A program made the position numbers and the translations under genes. Of a DNA stretch of 53,086 nucleotides, positions 1 to 8,530 are shown piece after piece (within the stretch, counting starts at the first letter, position 1; each line of letters opens with the position of its first letter). The notes beneath the pieces were generated by a model. That model was not told the DNA's origin, did not search any database, and saw only the letters and a list, made by a program, of their open reading frames with translations. This stretch comes from an uncultured Oscillospiraceae bacterium (GTDB lineage Bacteria > Bacillota > Clostridia > Oscillospirales > Acutalibacteraceae): positions 1 through 53,086 of the forward strand of contig CASDTR010000060.1 of the NCBI GenBank assembly GCA_949283785.1. The letters are read 5' to 3'.

Positions 1-1150
1 CGTCCCAATCGACTCTGTGGCGGGCGTCTGACATCCTATTGTCGATATCTCTGGCTCCGGGTATACCCTTGGCAATATCTGCGGCATGGGCAGCGATAAG
101 GCTCGCTATGATGCCTTCCTTAACATCGTTTACGTCGGGCAGACGAAGATGCTCGGCGGGGGTGACATAGCAGAGAAAATCCGCTCCGCTGGCAGCCGCT
201 ATGGCTCCTCCTATCGCTGAGGTGATATGGTCATAACCGGGGGCTATATCCGTAACAAGGGGTCCGAGAACATAGAAGGGAGCGTTGTGGCAAAGTCTCT
301 TTTCGAGAGCCATGTTTGCGGCTATCTCATTCATCGCCATGTGTCCGGGTCCCTCAACCATAACCTGAACATCCTTCTCCCATGCTCGCTTTGTAAGGTT
401 GCCCAGCTCAATGAGCTCCCCTATCTGGGCCGCATCGGTGCTGTCGTCAATACAGCCGGGACGAAGAGCGTCGCCGAGACTTATTGTGACGTCATACTCT
501 CTTAAAATCTCCAGCACCTCGTCGTAATACTCGAAAAAGGGGTTTTCGTTGCCCGTCATCTCCATCCAAGCGAAAAGCAGAGAACCGCCTCTGGAAACTA
601 TGTTCATCCTTCTGCCCTCTCGGCGGAAGGCTTCAACGCTGCGCCTGTTGATACCCGCATGGATAGTCATAAAATCGACGCCCTCCTCAGCATGGGCTCT
701 TATGACCTTGAGGAAATCCTGTGCGGAAATTTCGAGCAGATCCTTGTCAAGGTATCCTATGGCATCATACATGGGCACCGTACCTATCATGGCAGGTGAT
801 TTCCCGATAAGCTCGCGGCGAAAAGTATTGGTTTTGCCGTAGTTGCTCAAATCCATAATGGCGTGGGCTCCGTATTTAATGGCCATATCCACCTTCGCCA
901 TCTCTACGGAATAGTCCTTGCAGTCGCCCGAAATGCCGAGATTTACGTTTATCTTTGTCTTGAGTCCCTTTCCCACACCCTCGGGAGAAAGAGCTTTATG
1001 GTTGATATTTGCGGGAATGGCCACTTCTCCTTTGGCAACAAGAGCCATTACCTTTTCGGCGGGAAGATTTTCCTTTTTCGCCACCGTCTCGATTTCAGGG
1101 GTGATTATCCCCTTTTTTGCCGCTTCCATCTGCGTCTTGTAATTTCTCAT
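1..1150 (-). CDS. thiC: Phosphomethylpyrimidine synthase ThiC, 3' end outside window
   Basis: Radical-SAM enzyme that rearranges aminoimidazole ribotide to HMP-phosphate, the pyrimidine half of thiamine. I read the frame directly from the minus strand: it begins [19 protein letters not shown] at 1150 and contains the family blocks [38 protein letters not shown] and DIAPGYDHI in the expected order. About 383 codons are present; the C-terminal CX2CX4C iron-sulfur motif would lie beyond position 1. The ATG follows a GGAAAGG-type ribosome binding site and a TPP riboswitch with its own terminator, so expression should drop when thiamine pyrophosphate is plentiful. Identity is very secure; only the missing 3' end is unknown. 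Confidence 0.95.
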   Translation of the reverse strand, partial: MRNYKTQMEAAKKGIITPEIETVAKKENLPAEKVMALVAKGEVAIPANINHKALSPEGVGKGLKTKINVNLGISGDCKDYSVEMAKVDMAIKYGAHAIMDLSNYGKTNTFRRELIGKSPAMIGTVPMYDAIGYLDKDLLEISAQDFLKVIRAHAEEGVDFMTIHAGINRRSVEAFRREGRRMNIVSRGGSLLFAWMEMTGNENPFFEYYDEVLEILREYDVTISLGDALRPGCIDDSTDAAQIGELIELGNLTKRAWEKDVQVMVEGPGHMAMNEIAANMALEKRLCHNAPFYVLGPLVTDIAPGYDHITSAIGGAIAAASGADFLCYVTPAEHLRLPDVNDVKEGIIASLIAAHAADIAKGIPGARDIDNRMSDARHRVDWD

Positions 1151-1190
1151 ATCTCTTTTCCTTTCCTGCGGATACTGCTTTCTATGCGGC

Positions 1191-1220
1191 AAAAGAAAAA
1201 CGGCCCCTGACAGGCGCCGT
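1191..1220 (-). terminator. Attenuator hairpin of the TPP riboswitch
   Basis: Minus-strand hairpin ACGGC-GCCTGTCAGGG-GCCGT followed by TTTTTCTTTT, just after the riboswitch aptamer and before the thiC ribosome binding site. The position fits transcriptional attenuation on ligand binding. Confidence 0.8.
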
Positions 1221-1231
1221 ACTGAAAAGCT

Positions 1232-1306
1232 GCTCCCTACGCCAGTATTAACTAACAGGTTCAAAGGGTCAGGTTTTAACCTTCTCAACTCCGAAGAGTC
1301 CCCCCG
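1232..1306 (-). promoter_or_regulatory. TPP riboswitch (THI element) controlling thiC
   Basis: On the minus strand the region reads GGGGGACTC, then GAGAAGGTT, then ACCCTTTGAACCTG and finally AATACTGGCGTAGGGA. These are the conserved CTGAGA-like, ACCCTTTGAACCTGA and CGTAGGGA blocks of the THI box in correct order. It lies directly upstream of thiC, the usual target. Confidence 0.95.
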
Positions 1307-1408
1307 CAAACAATATCCTTTTTTGTAATTTTATCTTGTTTTCGCCTTTATGTCAATAATCAAGATTTACACGACGTTAAATTTATTGATTTTTTATATA
1401 GTTTTTTT

Positions 1409-1443
1409 GGAAAAACAAAAGGCGTGAACATATCGTTCACACC
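1409..1443 (-). terminator. Orphan minus-strand terminator-like hairpin
   Basis: Nine-base stem with one interruption (GGTGTGAAC / GTTCACGCC) followed by a T-rich run on the minus strand. It serves no recognised coding gene and may end a small RNA or small-protein transcript. Confidence 0.5.
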
Positions 1444-1865
1444 GTCTGAAAATCCCCATGTTCACTTTCTGCTCGTCATTCCGGGATAAAAGCTTCGCGT
1501 GTAATGTTGTTTTCTCCTTTAAGCAATTGATACCGTTTAAGTTTAATATAACAAAATATCGCCGCCGCAAATTTGACCGCTGTCCCCCTGACCCGACCAG
1601 CAATCGTTACGGTTTTCGCCTTTTCGGCTCACGGCAATATTCCTTCAAAAGCATTTCATATGCCGATTCGCTATCCACAACCTTGATCCTCAATTTTATA
1701 CGCTGTTGTCTGTCGGCACATGTTTGATGCTCTCATATAATACAACGATTTAAATAAAGATTTTGTGACAAAATGTCGCAAGAAAATGAAATTTCATGCA
1801 GATAATCATGAATATTAAAGGAATATTTTACTTTTGCCCTCGATCGCCTTTGAACTTTCAGATGT

Positions 1866-1890
1866 ATAACATCGGTTTTGCCTTCATATA
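1866..1890 (+). promoter_or_regulatory. Candidate sigma-E promoter of spoIIID
   Basis: ATA at 1866-1868 and CATATA at 1885-1890 are 16 bases apart, resembling the mother-cell sigma-E pattern (ATA, 16-18 bases, CATACA-T). It lies 43 bases before the spoIIID start; in Bacillus spoIIID is a sigma-E gene. Weak on sequence alone. Confidence 0.35.
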
Positions 1891-1933
1891 GATTAGTGGA
1901 ACATCGCCGAAGGGCAGATAAGGAGGGTACGTT

Positions 1934-2194
1934 TTGAAAGGAATAGTAGAAGAAAGAGCTGTTCTGCTTGGCGAATATATAATCGAAAACGAAGCGACAG
2001 TAAGAGCCGCCGCCAAAAAATTCGGAGTGAGCAAATCTACGGTACATATGGATGTTTCCAAACGGCTCAAGAGAATAAATCCCGCTTTGTACGGAAAGGT
2101 AAAAAGAGTGCTCGAGGTAAACAAAGCCCAAAGGCATATACGGGGAGGATTGGCCACAAAGGAAAAATACGCCCATATGCACAGAGATTTCTGA
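1934..2194 (+). CDS. spoIIID: Stage III sporulation transcriptional regulator SpoIIID
   Basis: DNA-binding regulator of the mother-cell programme of endospore formation, acting downstream of sigma-E. The 86-residue product matches the usual SpoIIID size and contains the helix-turn-helix with AAAKKFGVSKSTVHMDVSKRL at about residues 24-45, followed by the basic tail with LEVNKAQRHIRGG. The start is a TTG at 1934, chosen because AAGGAGGG lies 8 bases before it and because family members begin at the equivalent residue. It is monocistronic here, with proC following on the same strand after about 70 bases. Its presence is direct evidence that the organism belongs to a spore-forming lineage. Confidence 0.93.
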   Translation: MKGIVEERAVLLGEYIIENEATVRAAAKKFGVSKSTVHMDVSKRLKRINPALYGKVKRVLEVNKAQRHIRGGLATKEKYAHMHRDF

Positions 2195-2262
2195 TTTGCA
2201 CTTGAAATATGACGTTAAATGAACTAAGATACTTTTATTATAAAAATTAAGGAGTTTTAAAA

Positions 2263-3066
2263 ATGATTAAAACTATCGGCTTCATAGGAGCAGGCAACAT
2301 GGCGGGCGCCATAATAAAAGGAATGGTCCGCGCAGACTTCATGAATGCGGAAAACATCTTCGTCTTTGACCTTTGTGAGGAAAAAACGGCAGCCCTCAAA
2401 AAAGAGTGCGGCATTTCGGCGGCTGAAAGCGCAAAGGATATTGCGGCAAACTGTGACTGCGTAGTGCTGGCCGTAAAGCCGATCGCTTTTCCTTCCCTTT
2501 TAGCTGACATAAAAGACATTCTTAAAAAAAGTGATCCGCTGATAATTTCCATTGCCGCGGGAAAAACCACCGAGTACATCACATCTCTCTTAGAATATGA
2601 CGCTTTGATTGCACGAGTAATGCCTAACATAAACGCAAAAGCAGGAGCTGCAATGTGTGCCTATTGCAGCTCAAAGCCTCTTGCAGCTAACGTAACGTCA
2701 TTTATTGAGGGACTTTTCAATTCCGTGGGCAGAATAATTCCCATCGGTGAAGACATGTTCCCGCTCTTCTCTGTTATTGCAGGCTGCTCCCCCGCATATG
2801 CCTATATGTTCATAGACGCTCTGGCAAGAGCCGCAGTAAAACACGGCATGAATAAGAAGGTCGCCCTTGAAATATCGGCTCAGGCTGTTTTAGGCAGCGC
2901 AAAGCTCATTCTCGAAAGCGGAGAGCATCCCTGGGAGCTTATAGATCAGGTTTGTTCTCCCGGCGGCACTACCATAGAAGGTCTCGCGGCTCTTCAGGAC
3001 TGCGGCCTTGACTCGGCAGTTCGCAGAGCGGTAGACGCTGCAATCGACAAGGACTCAAAAATATAA
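2263..3066 (+). CDS. proC: Pyrroline-5-carboxylate reductase
   Basis: Catalyses the last step of proline synthesis, NAD(P)H-dependent reduction of pyrroline-5-carboxylate. The 267-residue length is normal. The N-terminal Rossmann motif is GFIGAGNMAGAI (residues 6-17), the middle has RVMPNINA, and the C-terminal helical domain carries the family signature SPGGTTIEGL. Start at ATG with AAGGAG nine bases upstream. A bidirectional terminator follows. No other proline genes are nearby, so it appears to be a single-gene unit. Confidence 0.95.
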   Translation: MIKTIGFIGAGNMAGAIIKGMVRADFMNAENIFVFDLCEEKTAALKKECGISAAESAKDIAANCDCVVLAVKPIAFPSLLADIKDILKKSDPLIISIAAGKTTEYITSLLEYDALIARVMPNINAKAGAAMCAYCSSKPLAANVTSFIEGLFNSVGRIIPIGEDMFPLFSVIAGCSPAYAYMFIDALARAAVKHGMNKKVALEISAQAVLGSAKLILESGEHPWELIDQVCSPGGTTIEGLAALQDCGLDSAVRRAVDAAIDKDSKI

Positions 3067-3147
3067 ATTTATCTTTAATTATATTTTTAAAGGCGCTTTA
3101 TTCGGTCATTCAAAACCAAATAAAGAGCTTTTATTTTGCAAAAATAA

Positions 3148-3170
3148 AGCGGCGGATCAAATCCGCCGCT
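3148..3170. terminator. Bidirectional terminator between proC and the PpiC foldase
   Basis: Perfect hairpin AGCGGCGGAT-CAA-ATCCGCCGCT between convergent genes, flanked by TTTTGTTTT on the plus side and by TTATTTTTG on the minus side. Confidence 0.85.
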
Positions 3171-3189
3171 CATTTTGTTTTAATCTAAA

Positions 3190-4812
3190 TCAAAGAGCCA
3201 CTTTAGAGTTTTTCTTAACAAGTCTCTCAACTTTACTCTCTTTAGTTACGACCTTATTGGCATCCTGAGCTTTAAGTTCTTCGTAATACTCATTAAACTT
3301 CTCACCTGCAAGGGTTGACTTAATGTTTGTCTTCCAGAGAGGCTCGTCATTTTTCTCAACAAAATACATTATGTGAGCACCGTACTCGGTCTGGATAACA
3401 CCTGAATCTCCGGGTTTTCTTGACTCATCGAAGCACCAGTTTTCAAAGGCCTCAACCATCTGTCCCTTTGCCACGTTCTCAATGAGTCCCCCGTTTGAAG
3501 CAGATGAATCGGCGGAATCGGTCTTGGCAAGCTCGCCAAACGCGGCTTCCGTAGCGTCGCCGTTCTTCCATGCCTCATAGAGCTCCTCAGCCTGGGCGTT
3601 CACCTCTGCCTTCTGCTCATCGGTAGCTCCGTCCTCATACTGGAGAAGAATATGTCTTACGTCGACGGTTGAGCTCTCATCCCTGTAACGGGCGCTTGTA
3701 AGGAGCACAACATATGCGGCTGTATCGGTTTCAATAACGGTCTTGTCTCCGTCCTTGCGATCCTCGCTGAAAGCCCATTCGGTGACTTCCTCAGAAGAAG
3801 TGCCGGTAAGGTTTTCCTGTGAAATCAGGTCAAAAACAGTAGCGGAAGCGTCGGCATATGTCTCCTTGTCATCTTCGGAGGCGTATTCCTGAGCGTACTT
3901 TACAAAGCTGTCGTTATCCTTGACTTTGGCAAGCATCTCTTCAGCCTTTGCCTTTGCATCGTCCGCCGTTACGGGAGTTTCGGCATCCTCATCGATTGCA
4001 ACGGGGAACACCGCTACATCGACAACATCATAGCTGTCTTTATTCTCATCATAGTATGCTTCAATCTCATCGTCTGTAAGCGCATTTGTGAATTCTTCCT
4101 GCTTAGCTTCCGATACCTTCTGAGCAAGAGCCTCCTGCTCAGCCATCTCTCTAAAGAACTTCTCGTTAACGCCCGAACCGTAATTGTTGCGGAAATATAC
4201 GTTAAGGGAAACGCCCTGTCCGTTTTCCTCATCACCTACGCTTGCACGAAGCTCCTCGATGCTGCTGTCGATCTCTTTGAGATCATCCTCGTCAAGAGAC
4301 ACGCCGAGAGACTCAGCCTGCGCGCAGAGAGTCTTTATCTGTGTAATGGTGTCTTCCGTGCTCTTGCGGAAATAATCGGCCCATGTGGGTTTGCTTCCGT
4401 CCTCGTTGGCCTCCATATCGGAACCGGTATATTCCTGATCTTCGGGAGACTGCGTATAATCAAAGCCGAGGTTGAAGCCGTACTGAGACTGAATGTAGTA
4501 TGACTGCTGATATGTAGACAAATAAATCTGGCGGTAATAGTATGTATACTCAGCAGCCGAAACCTTCTGTGTGCCCACAGTCATAACGGTATCAAGTCTC
4601 TGGGGAATACCCAAAAAGCTCACGAGCCATGCGACAAGCACTACAGCAAGAACAGCCACTACACCGATTGCTATTTTCTTATCTGTTTTGTCCGAAGCGG
4701 TATTTACACCCACTGAAACGGAACTTCTTTTTTTACCCTTGGAAGCCTTGGCAATTCTCGCTTTACGCTCTTCACGGTAAAGCTCTGCCTTGGACTTTTG
4801 TTCCTTTGCCAT
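3190..4812 (-). CDS. Membrane-anchored PpiC/parvulin peptidyl-prolyl isomerase, PrsA/SurA-like foldase
   Basis: Probable extracytoplasmic folding factor. The 540-residue product has a lysine-rich cytoplasmic N-terminus, one transmembrane helix at about 47-69 (IAIGVVAVLAVVLVAWLVSF), a long SurA/PrsA-like helical region, and a parvulin domain at about 386-484 that begins VRHILLQ and ends GAHIMYF. There is no lipobox cysteine, unlike Bacillus PrsA, so anchoring is by the N-terminal helix. The ATG at 4812 is preceded by AAAAGGATGA. It is monocistronic, with a predicted promoter at 4901-4929 and a terminator shared with proC. The parvulin fold is clear; which substrates it folds cannot be inferred. 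Confidence 0.85.
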   Translation of the reverse strand: MAKEQKSKAELYREERKARIAKASKGKKRSSVSVGVNTASDKTDKKIAIGVVAVLAVVLVAWLVSFLGIPQRLDTVMTVGTQKVSAAEYTYYYRQIYLSTYQQSYYIQSQYGFNLGFDYTQSPEDQEYTGSDMEANEDGSKPTWADYFRKSTEDTITQIKTLCAQAESLGVSLDEDDLKEIDSSIEELRASVGDEENGQGVSLNVYFRNNYGSGVNEKFFREMAEQEALAQKVSEAKQEEFTNALTDDEIEAYYDENKDSYDVVDVAVFPVAIDEDAETPVTADDAKAKAEEMLAKVKDNDSFVKYAQEYASEDDKETYADASATVFDLISQENLTGTSSEEVTEWAFSEDRKDGDKTVIETDTAAYVVLLTSARYRDESSTVDVRHILLQYEDGATDEQKAEVNAQAEELYEAWKNGDATEAAFGELAKTDSADSSASNGGLIENVAKGQMVEAFENWCFDESRKPGDSGVIQTEYGAHIMYFVEKNDEPLWKTNIKSTLAGEKFNEYYEELKAQDANKVVTKESKVERLVKKNSKVAL

Positions 4813-4900
4813 TGGTTTACATCATCCTTTTCAAAATGGTTGAGACAAACAAATTGTCTTTTGTTCTTTATGCCGCCCTGAACGGGCAACGGATAGTATT

Positions 4901-4929
4901 ATTTTATACTAAGATGAATGATTATTCAA
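4901..4929 (-). promoter_or_regulatory. Predicted sigma-A promoter of the PpiC foldase gene
   Basis: TTGAAT (4924-4929) and TAAAAT (4901-4906) separated by 17 bases on the minus strand, about 90 bases before the start codon. Confidence 0.45.
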
Positions 4930-5344
4930 GATTATTTTTTGCAATATCCTATAAAAAAGCGTGCATATGCCTATTTTGCATATTATTCACAAAACTTTTT
5001 TCCGATTATTTACGCTTTCGTTCTTCTGCCTGTTTTTAAAGTATATACAAAGTATATGAGATAGAATTTTTTCTCAATCCGTCTCTTCACCTCCGCACTC
5101 TTTTCAGCCATTGCAAATTTAACATGAACCTTTCCTATTTTCTTTAGTAAATTTTGAAAACCACATCACAAGCATCATTCACAACTTCGATTTTTCTTCT
5201 CCGACCGCTGATCCGCACTGCCTGATCTATTACATTTTCGCGGACTTATCTGATTTCGACACCGTTCCAAAACTCTTATATTTATCTGTAAAGTAGTCTG
5301 ACTTTTCAGTAAATCATATTAATACTAATTCTTCTGCCTTAAAT
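4930..5344. other. Non-coding gap, nothing recognised
   Basis: AT-rich spacer between two minus-strand genes. I see no RNA gene, no repeat and no convincing terminator; short open frames lack ribosome binding sites. Confidence 0.5.
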
Positions 5345-6457
5345 TTACTTTAAATCAGCGCTCTCAAAATCTATTATAAACGGAAAATCCTTTTCAAGCT
5401 TTTCTTTAAGCACACTTTTTCCCGCATCTCCGCAAGGATAAAAAATAATCGCGTCCCAATCCTTAGAGCCAATATAGAAATCATATTTTTCCAATATTTT
5501 CTCACAGGTTATCAAGCTTGTATCAATCGAAACACAAAATCTCATCATCGACGTTCTGCTGCCGTCATTTGCCAGCTTAAAGCGCAGAATCTCCTCAAAG
5601 TGCTGCGCCGCCGTCCTTTTAGGAAATGAAGTCCCCGTTTTAAAATCGCCTATCAGCAGCCACCAGGTAACACGGTCCTCTTTAAGAAGCTCCTTAACGG
5701 ACGGATCGGCAAAAATCTTGCTGCCCGTGTGAAGAAACGGGTCATCGTGCCCTTTCAGGTCAGATTGCTTTACCGTAAACACCTTTGACCTTTCGGGAAA
5801 ACCCAAAGCTTTTATCATAAGCCTCGCCCACTGTAAATGGCCGTATCTGTCAGGATGAACGGAATCGCTCATCATACCTTTTACTTCCCGCTTATGTCCC
5901 TTCCAGTATTCGTCCAAATCAACAAGCAGCACCTTTTCCCTGTCAGCCGTTTCACGTATTATATCGTTATAGGGATCTGTGTATTTTTTTCTTTTGCTCA
6001 GCTGCGGAGTCTGGAGAATGGGCAATATCTCCCGTTCCCTTAAAGCTCTGATAAAATGCAGAAGATTGTTTCGGAAAATGTCGGCAGATACATTATCCCT
6101 CACGGCGTCGTTCATGCCGAAGCATATAAAAGCAGCGTCCGCCTTCGTCAGAAACAGCCATTCTTTTTCATAATCCAGACATTCCGCAGAGGTAGCTCCC
6201 GAAACCCCCGTATTCAGCACCAAGTCCCCGCGTCTCGGCGGATTTTCCGAAAGATAAAATTCAAAAATTTCGGAAAACCTCGGATATTCCTTTGTATGGA
6301 GGCATCCGTGAGTTATACTGTCCCCTGCAAAAAGCCAGCGAAGAGGTTTATTTGAATAAAAGAGCTTTTGAAGAGATGAAAAATCACTGAGCTTTCTGTT
6401 TCGCTCAAGCTGTTTTGAAGCATCAATAACGCTGTTTACGGGAATTTTACCGAACAT
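5345..6457 (-). CDS. SGNH/GDSL-family hydrolase with a degenerate second SGNH-like copy
   Basis: Likely carbohydrate or lipid esterase. The 370-residue protein has the SGNH blocks in its first half: GDSIT with nucleophile Ser47, the oxyanion Gly in NTGVSG (residues 82-87), GMND with Asn116, and DSVH with Asp198 and His201. From about residue 262 the sequence appears to restart: WLLIGDFKT (267-274) matches WLFAGDSIT, HFEEILRFKL matches RFSEIFEFYL, and WDAIIFYPCGDA (334-345) matches ADAAFICFGMNDA. The second copy has lost the serine and stops before a DxxH block, so it is probably not catalytic. No signal peptide is visible, so it is likely cytoplasmic. The ATG follows GGAGG by ten bases. Confidence 0.8.
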   Translation of the reverse strand: MFGKIPVNSVIDASKQLERNRKLSDFSSLQKLFYSNKPLRWLFAGDSITHGCLHTKEYPRFSEIFEFYLSENPPRRGDLVLNTGVSGATSAECLDYEKEWLFLTKADAAFICFGMNDAVRDNVSADIFRNNLLHFIRALREREILPILQTPQLSKRKKYTDPYNDIIRETADREKVLLVDLDEYWKGHKREVKGMMSDSVHPDRYGHLQWARLMIKALGFPERSKVFTVKQSDLKGHDDPFLHTGSKIFADPSVKELLKEDRVTWWLLIGDFKTGTSFPKRTAAQHFEEILRFKLANDGSRTSMMRFCVSIDTSLITCEKILEKYDFYIGSKDWDAIIFYPCGDAGKSVLKEKLEKDFPFIIDFESADLK

Positions 6458-6577
6458 ATCACCGAAGCCTCCTTAAATTTTAAATCGCAATTTTTCTTTA
6501 TCAAAAATCATAGATCACAATGTTTTTATTTGTGAATTATTTATAATTTTTCGATTTCGATTTCTGTTTTCATGCAC

Positions 6578-6606
6578 ATTTTATATAAAACTTTAATACT
6601 TGTCAA
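6578..6606 (-). promoter_or_regulatory. Predicted sigma-A promoter of the SGNH hydrolase gene
   Basis: TTGACA (6601-6606) and TAAAAT (6578-6583) with a 17-base spacer, about 120 bases upstream of the ATG. Confidence 0.6.
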
Positions 6607-6625
6607 TAGTACGCTGTCCCGAAAG

Positions 6626-6654
6626 CAAAAAAGCGCAGCCCGAAAGGGCTGCGC
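6626..6654 (-). terminator. Terminator of the NfeD-SPFH operon
   Basis: Perfect hairpin GCGCAGCCC-TTTC-GGGCTGCGC followed by TTTTTTGC on the minus strand, just after the SPFH gene. Confidence 0.9.
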
Positions 6655-6680
6655 GAAAACCAAACTGTATCAGTTATTCG

Positions 6681-7601
6681 TTATTCTTTTATAAGCTCTT
6701 TTACGCTGGTTGCAAGACCTGCAAGGGAAGCGATGTCCGACGGGATAATGATCTTTGTGGACTGTCCGTCGGCTGCTTTCTCAAAGGATTCAAGGCTCCT
6801 GAGCGCAATGACCTTCTCTGCGGGATTGGCTTCGTTAAGCAGTCTGATACCTTCGGCCTGAGCCTTCTGAACGGCGATAATAGCCTGTGCCTCACCTTCC
6901 GCCTCGCGGATCTTGGCTTCCTTAACAGCCTCGGCGTGGAGAATAGCTGCCTGCTTTTCACCTTCTGCGGAAAGGATCTGGGATTCCTTCTGTCCCTGTG
7001 CGACAAGGATCTTGCTTTCCCTCTCACCTTCTGCGCGCAGGATCGCCTCACGGCGCTGACGCTCGGCTTTCATCTGCTTCTCCATGGCGTCCTGAATTTC
7101 AGGGGGAGGAAGGATGTTTTTAAGCTCAACACGGTTGACCTTGATTCCCCAGGGATCCGTGGCCTCATCAAGGATGACCCTGATTTTGCTGTTGATCGTA
7201 TCTCTCGAGGTGAGTGTATGGTCAAGCTCAAGCTCACCGATTATATTACGAAGGGTCGTAGCCGTAAGGTTTTCGATTGCCGATATGGGGCTTTCGACAC
7301 CGTAGGCATAGAGCTTCGGGTCGGTTATCTGGAAGAATACGACCGTGTCTATCTGCATTGTTACGTTATCCTTCGTGATAACGGGCTGGGGAGCGAAATC
7401 CACAACCTGCTCTTTAAGGGAAACGATTTTCGCAACTCGCTCAAGGAGCGGAATTTTCACATGCATGCCTGTCTGCCAGGTAGCCTGATAAGCTCCGAGA
7501 CGCTCCACGACGTATGCTCTCGACTGAGGTACGATTTTAATGTTGGCCACGATAAGGGCTATGAGAAGAGCTAACACTATTACAATTGGAATCCACCACA
7601 T
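6681..7601 (-). CDS. SPFH/Band 7 stomatin-like membrane protein
   Basis: Stomatin/prohibitin-superfamily protein expected to form large membrane-attached oligomers that organise membrane microdomains. The 306 residues comprise one N-terminal transmembrane helix (3-21), an SPFH domain with ERLGAYQATWQTGMHVKIP and a DPWGIKVNRVELKNI segment, then a long alanine/glutamate-rich coiled coil with repeated AEGE units (about 180-250). The ATG is preceded by AAGGAGG. It lies downstream of an NfeD gene on the same strand with a 143-base gap, the classic SPFH-NfeD pairing. Confidence 0.9.
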   Translation of the reverse strand: MWWIPIVIVLALLIALIVANIKIVPQSRAYVVERLGAYQATWQTGMHVKIPLLERVAKIVSLKEQVVDFAPQPVITKDNVTMQIDTVVFFQITDPKLYAYGVESPISAIENLTATTLRNIIGELELDHTLTSRDTINSKIRVILDEATDPWGIKVNRVELKNILPPPEIQDAMEKQMKAERQRREAILRAEGERESKILVAQGQKESQILSAEGEKQAAILHAEAVKEAKIREAEGEAQAIIAVQKAQAEGIRLLNEANPAEKVIALRSLESFEKAADGQSTKIIIPSDIASLAGLATSVKELIKE

Positions 7602-7744
7602 AAATTGGTCCTCCTTAAAATTGATTTATTTTCTGTGTGATTATTGCCTTGATTTTTTTCGGATATGCATATCCTGTTTTCGCGCAGAGCCTGAATTTAT
7701 ATCTCAGCTGAGTTTTCACAGCTCTGCGTCATTTTACCTGAAAA

Positions 7745-8203
7745 TCATCTTTCCTCGCTGCCAGACGCCACAGCGGAAACGGCAGCCGGCTCAACTATCA
7801 GTTTAACTCCCTCTATGGAAAGAATTTTCACCTGTTCGCCTTTCGGGACATTCCGACCGTCTGAAGAACGCGCGGTCCAGACGGCTCCCTTTACATTGAC
7901 CTGACCTTTCCCGGACATGTTGTCGATTTCCTCGATAACCACCGCCGTTTGACCGATACATCGGTCCGCATTGGTAGGCTGTATGTTCTTTGAGCTTATC
8001 TTCCTGACGATAGGTTTCGTAATCAGGAGACAGATAATCGAAACAGCGAAGAACACCGTTATCTGCCAGCCCGTTCCGGCACCGCACAAGTTTGCCACAA
8101 GAGCGCCCAGGGCTCCCACGGCGAACCAGGTGCTCACAAGCTGGACCGTTACCGCTTCAAGAACAATAAATACCACCATAAGAGCTATCCATAAGTAGAC
8201 CAT
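7745..8203 (-). CDS. NfeD family membrane protein
   Basis: Short-form NfeD, partner of SPFH proteins. The 152 residues contain two or three hydrophobic helices (about 4-22, 27-45, 48-66) and then a C-terminal OB-fold-like domain with IGQTAVVIEEI and GAVWTARSSDGRNVPKGEQVKI, the conserved end of the family. The start ATG has AAAGGAGG eight bases upstream. It is the first gene of a two-gene operon with the SPFH gene; a promoter is predicted at 8233-8261 and the shared terminator is at 6626-6654. Confidence 0.88.
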   Translation of the reverse strand: MVYLWIALMVVFIVLEAVTVQLVSTWFAVGALGALVANLCGAGTGWQITVFFAVSIICLLITKPIVRKISSKNIQPTNADRCIGQTAVVIEEIDNMSGKGQVNVKGAVWTARSSDGRNVPKGEQVKILSIEGVKLIVEPAAVSAVASGSEER

Positions 8204-8232
8204 TTTGCCACCTCCTTTTTCAGATTGGCATA

Positions 8233-8261
8233 ATTATATCATTCTTTTTTATGAAAATCAA
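8233..8261 (-). promoter_or_regulatory. Predicted sigma-A promoter of the NfeD-SPFH operon
   Basis: TTGATT (8256-8261) and a perfect TATAAT (8233-8238) 17 bases apart, 30 bases upstream of the NfeD start codon. Confidence 0.6.
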
Positions 8262-8530
8262 TAGATTTTTGTGCAATCTATGTTATATACAAAGCAAATA
8301 TTCCTTGTTTTTATAAAATCTGTATAAAAATTATACCTTTCATCAGCACTAATACTAATTCCCTTTGTTTTCGCCTGATTTTGGCTGATTTCCGTCGATT
8401 TTTATTATATTATGCTTTTTTAAATCCTCCGCATTCATTCCCGCTTTCCCTGTTGAGGCACTTTATTTTGCATTTTCGGCTATATGCTTAAACTGAAAAT
8501 CAGCGCTTATTTAAAAATTCCTCTGCTCCC
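8262..8530. other. AT-rich gap, nothing recognised
   Basis: No gene, RNA or clear terminator found. It contains TAATACTAATTC (about 8350), a 12-base word also present at about 5321; this is probably chance in AT-rich sequence. Confidence 0.4.

Larger units (their letters stand above)
1313..1933. other. 620 bp gap between the thiC riboswitch and spoIIID; possible small minus-strand transcript
   Basis: No convincing long gene. A hairpin GGTGTGAAC-GATAT-GTTCACGCC with a following TTTTGTTTTTCC on the minus strand (1409-1443) looks like an intrinsic terminator, yet no annotated minus-strand gene lies between it and 3190. The best reading frame feeding it is a 28-codon ORF (1607-1693, TTG start, no clear ribosome binding site, product ending KEYCREPKRRKP). 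Just downstream on the same strand is GGGTCAGGGGGACAGCGG (1584-1601 region), similar to repeat ends often seen in Clostridia. Short palindromes (ATTTTGTGACAAAAT near 1760) are also present. Confidence 0.4.

Noticed and set aside
1394-1603. 69-residue minus-strand open frame
   Set aside because: Its stop codon lies beyond the terminator-like hairpin at 1409-1443 and it has no ribosome binding site or protein-like composition.
1733-2182. 149-residue minus-strand frame
   Set aside because: Antisense to spoIIID, which is a secure family match with a perfect ribosome binding site.
6600-7574. 324-residue plus-strand frame
   Set aside because: Antisense shadow of the SPFH gene; its leucine-rich repeats mirror the AEGE coiled-coil codons.
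5321-8361. Shared word TAATACTAATTC at about 5321 and 8350
   Set aside because: A single AT-rich 12-mer pair without symmetry or consistent context; likely chance.
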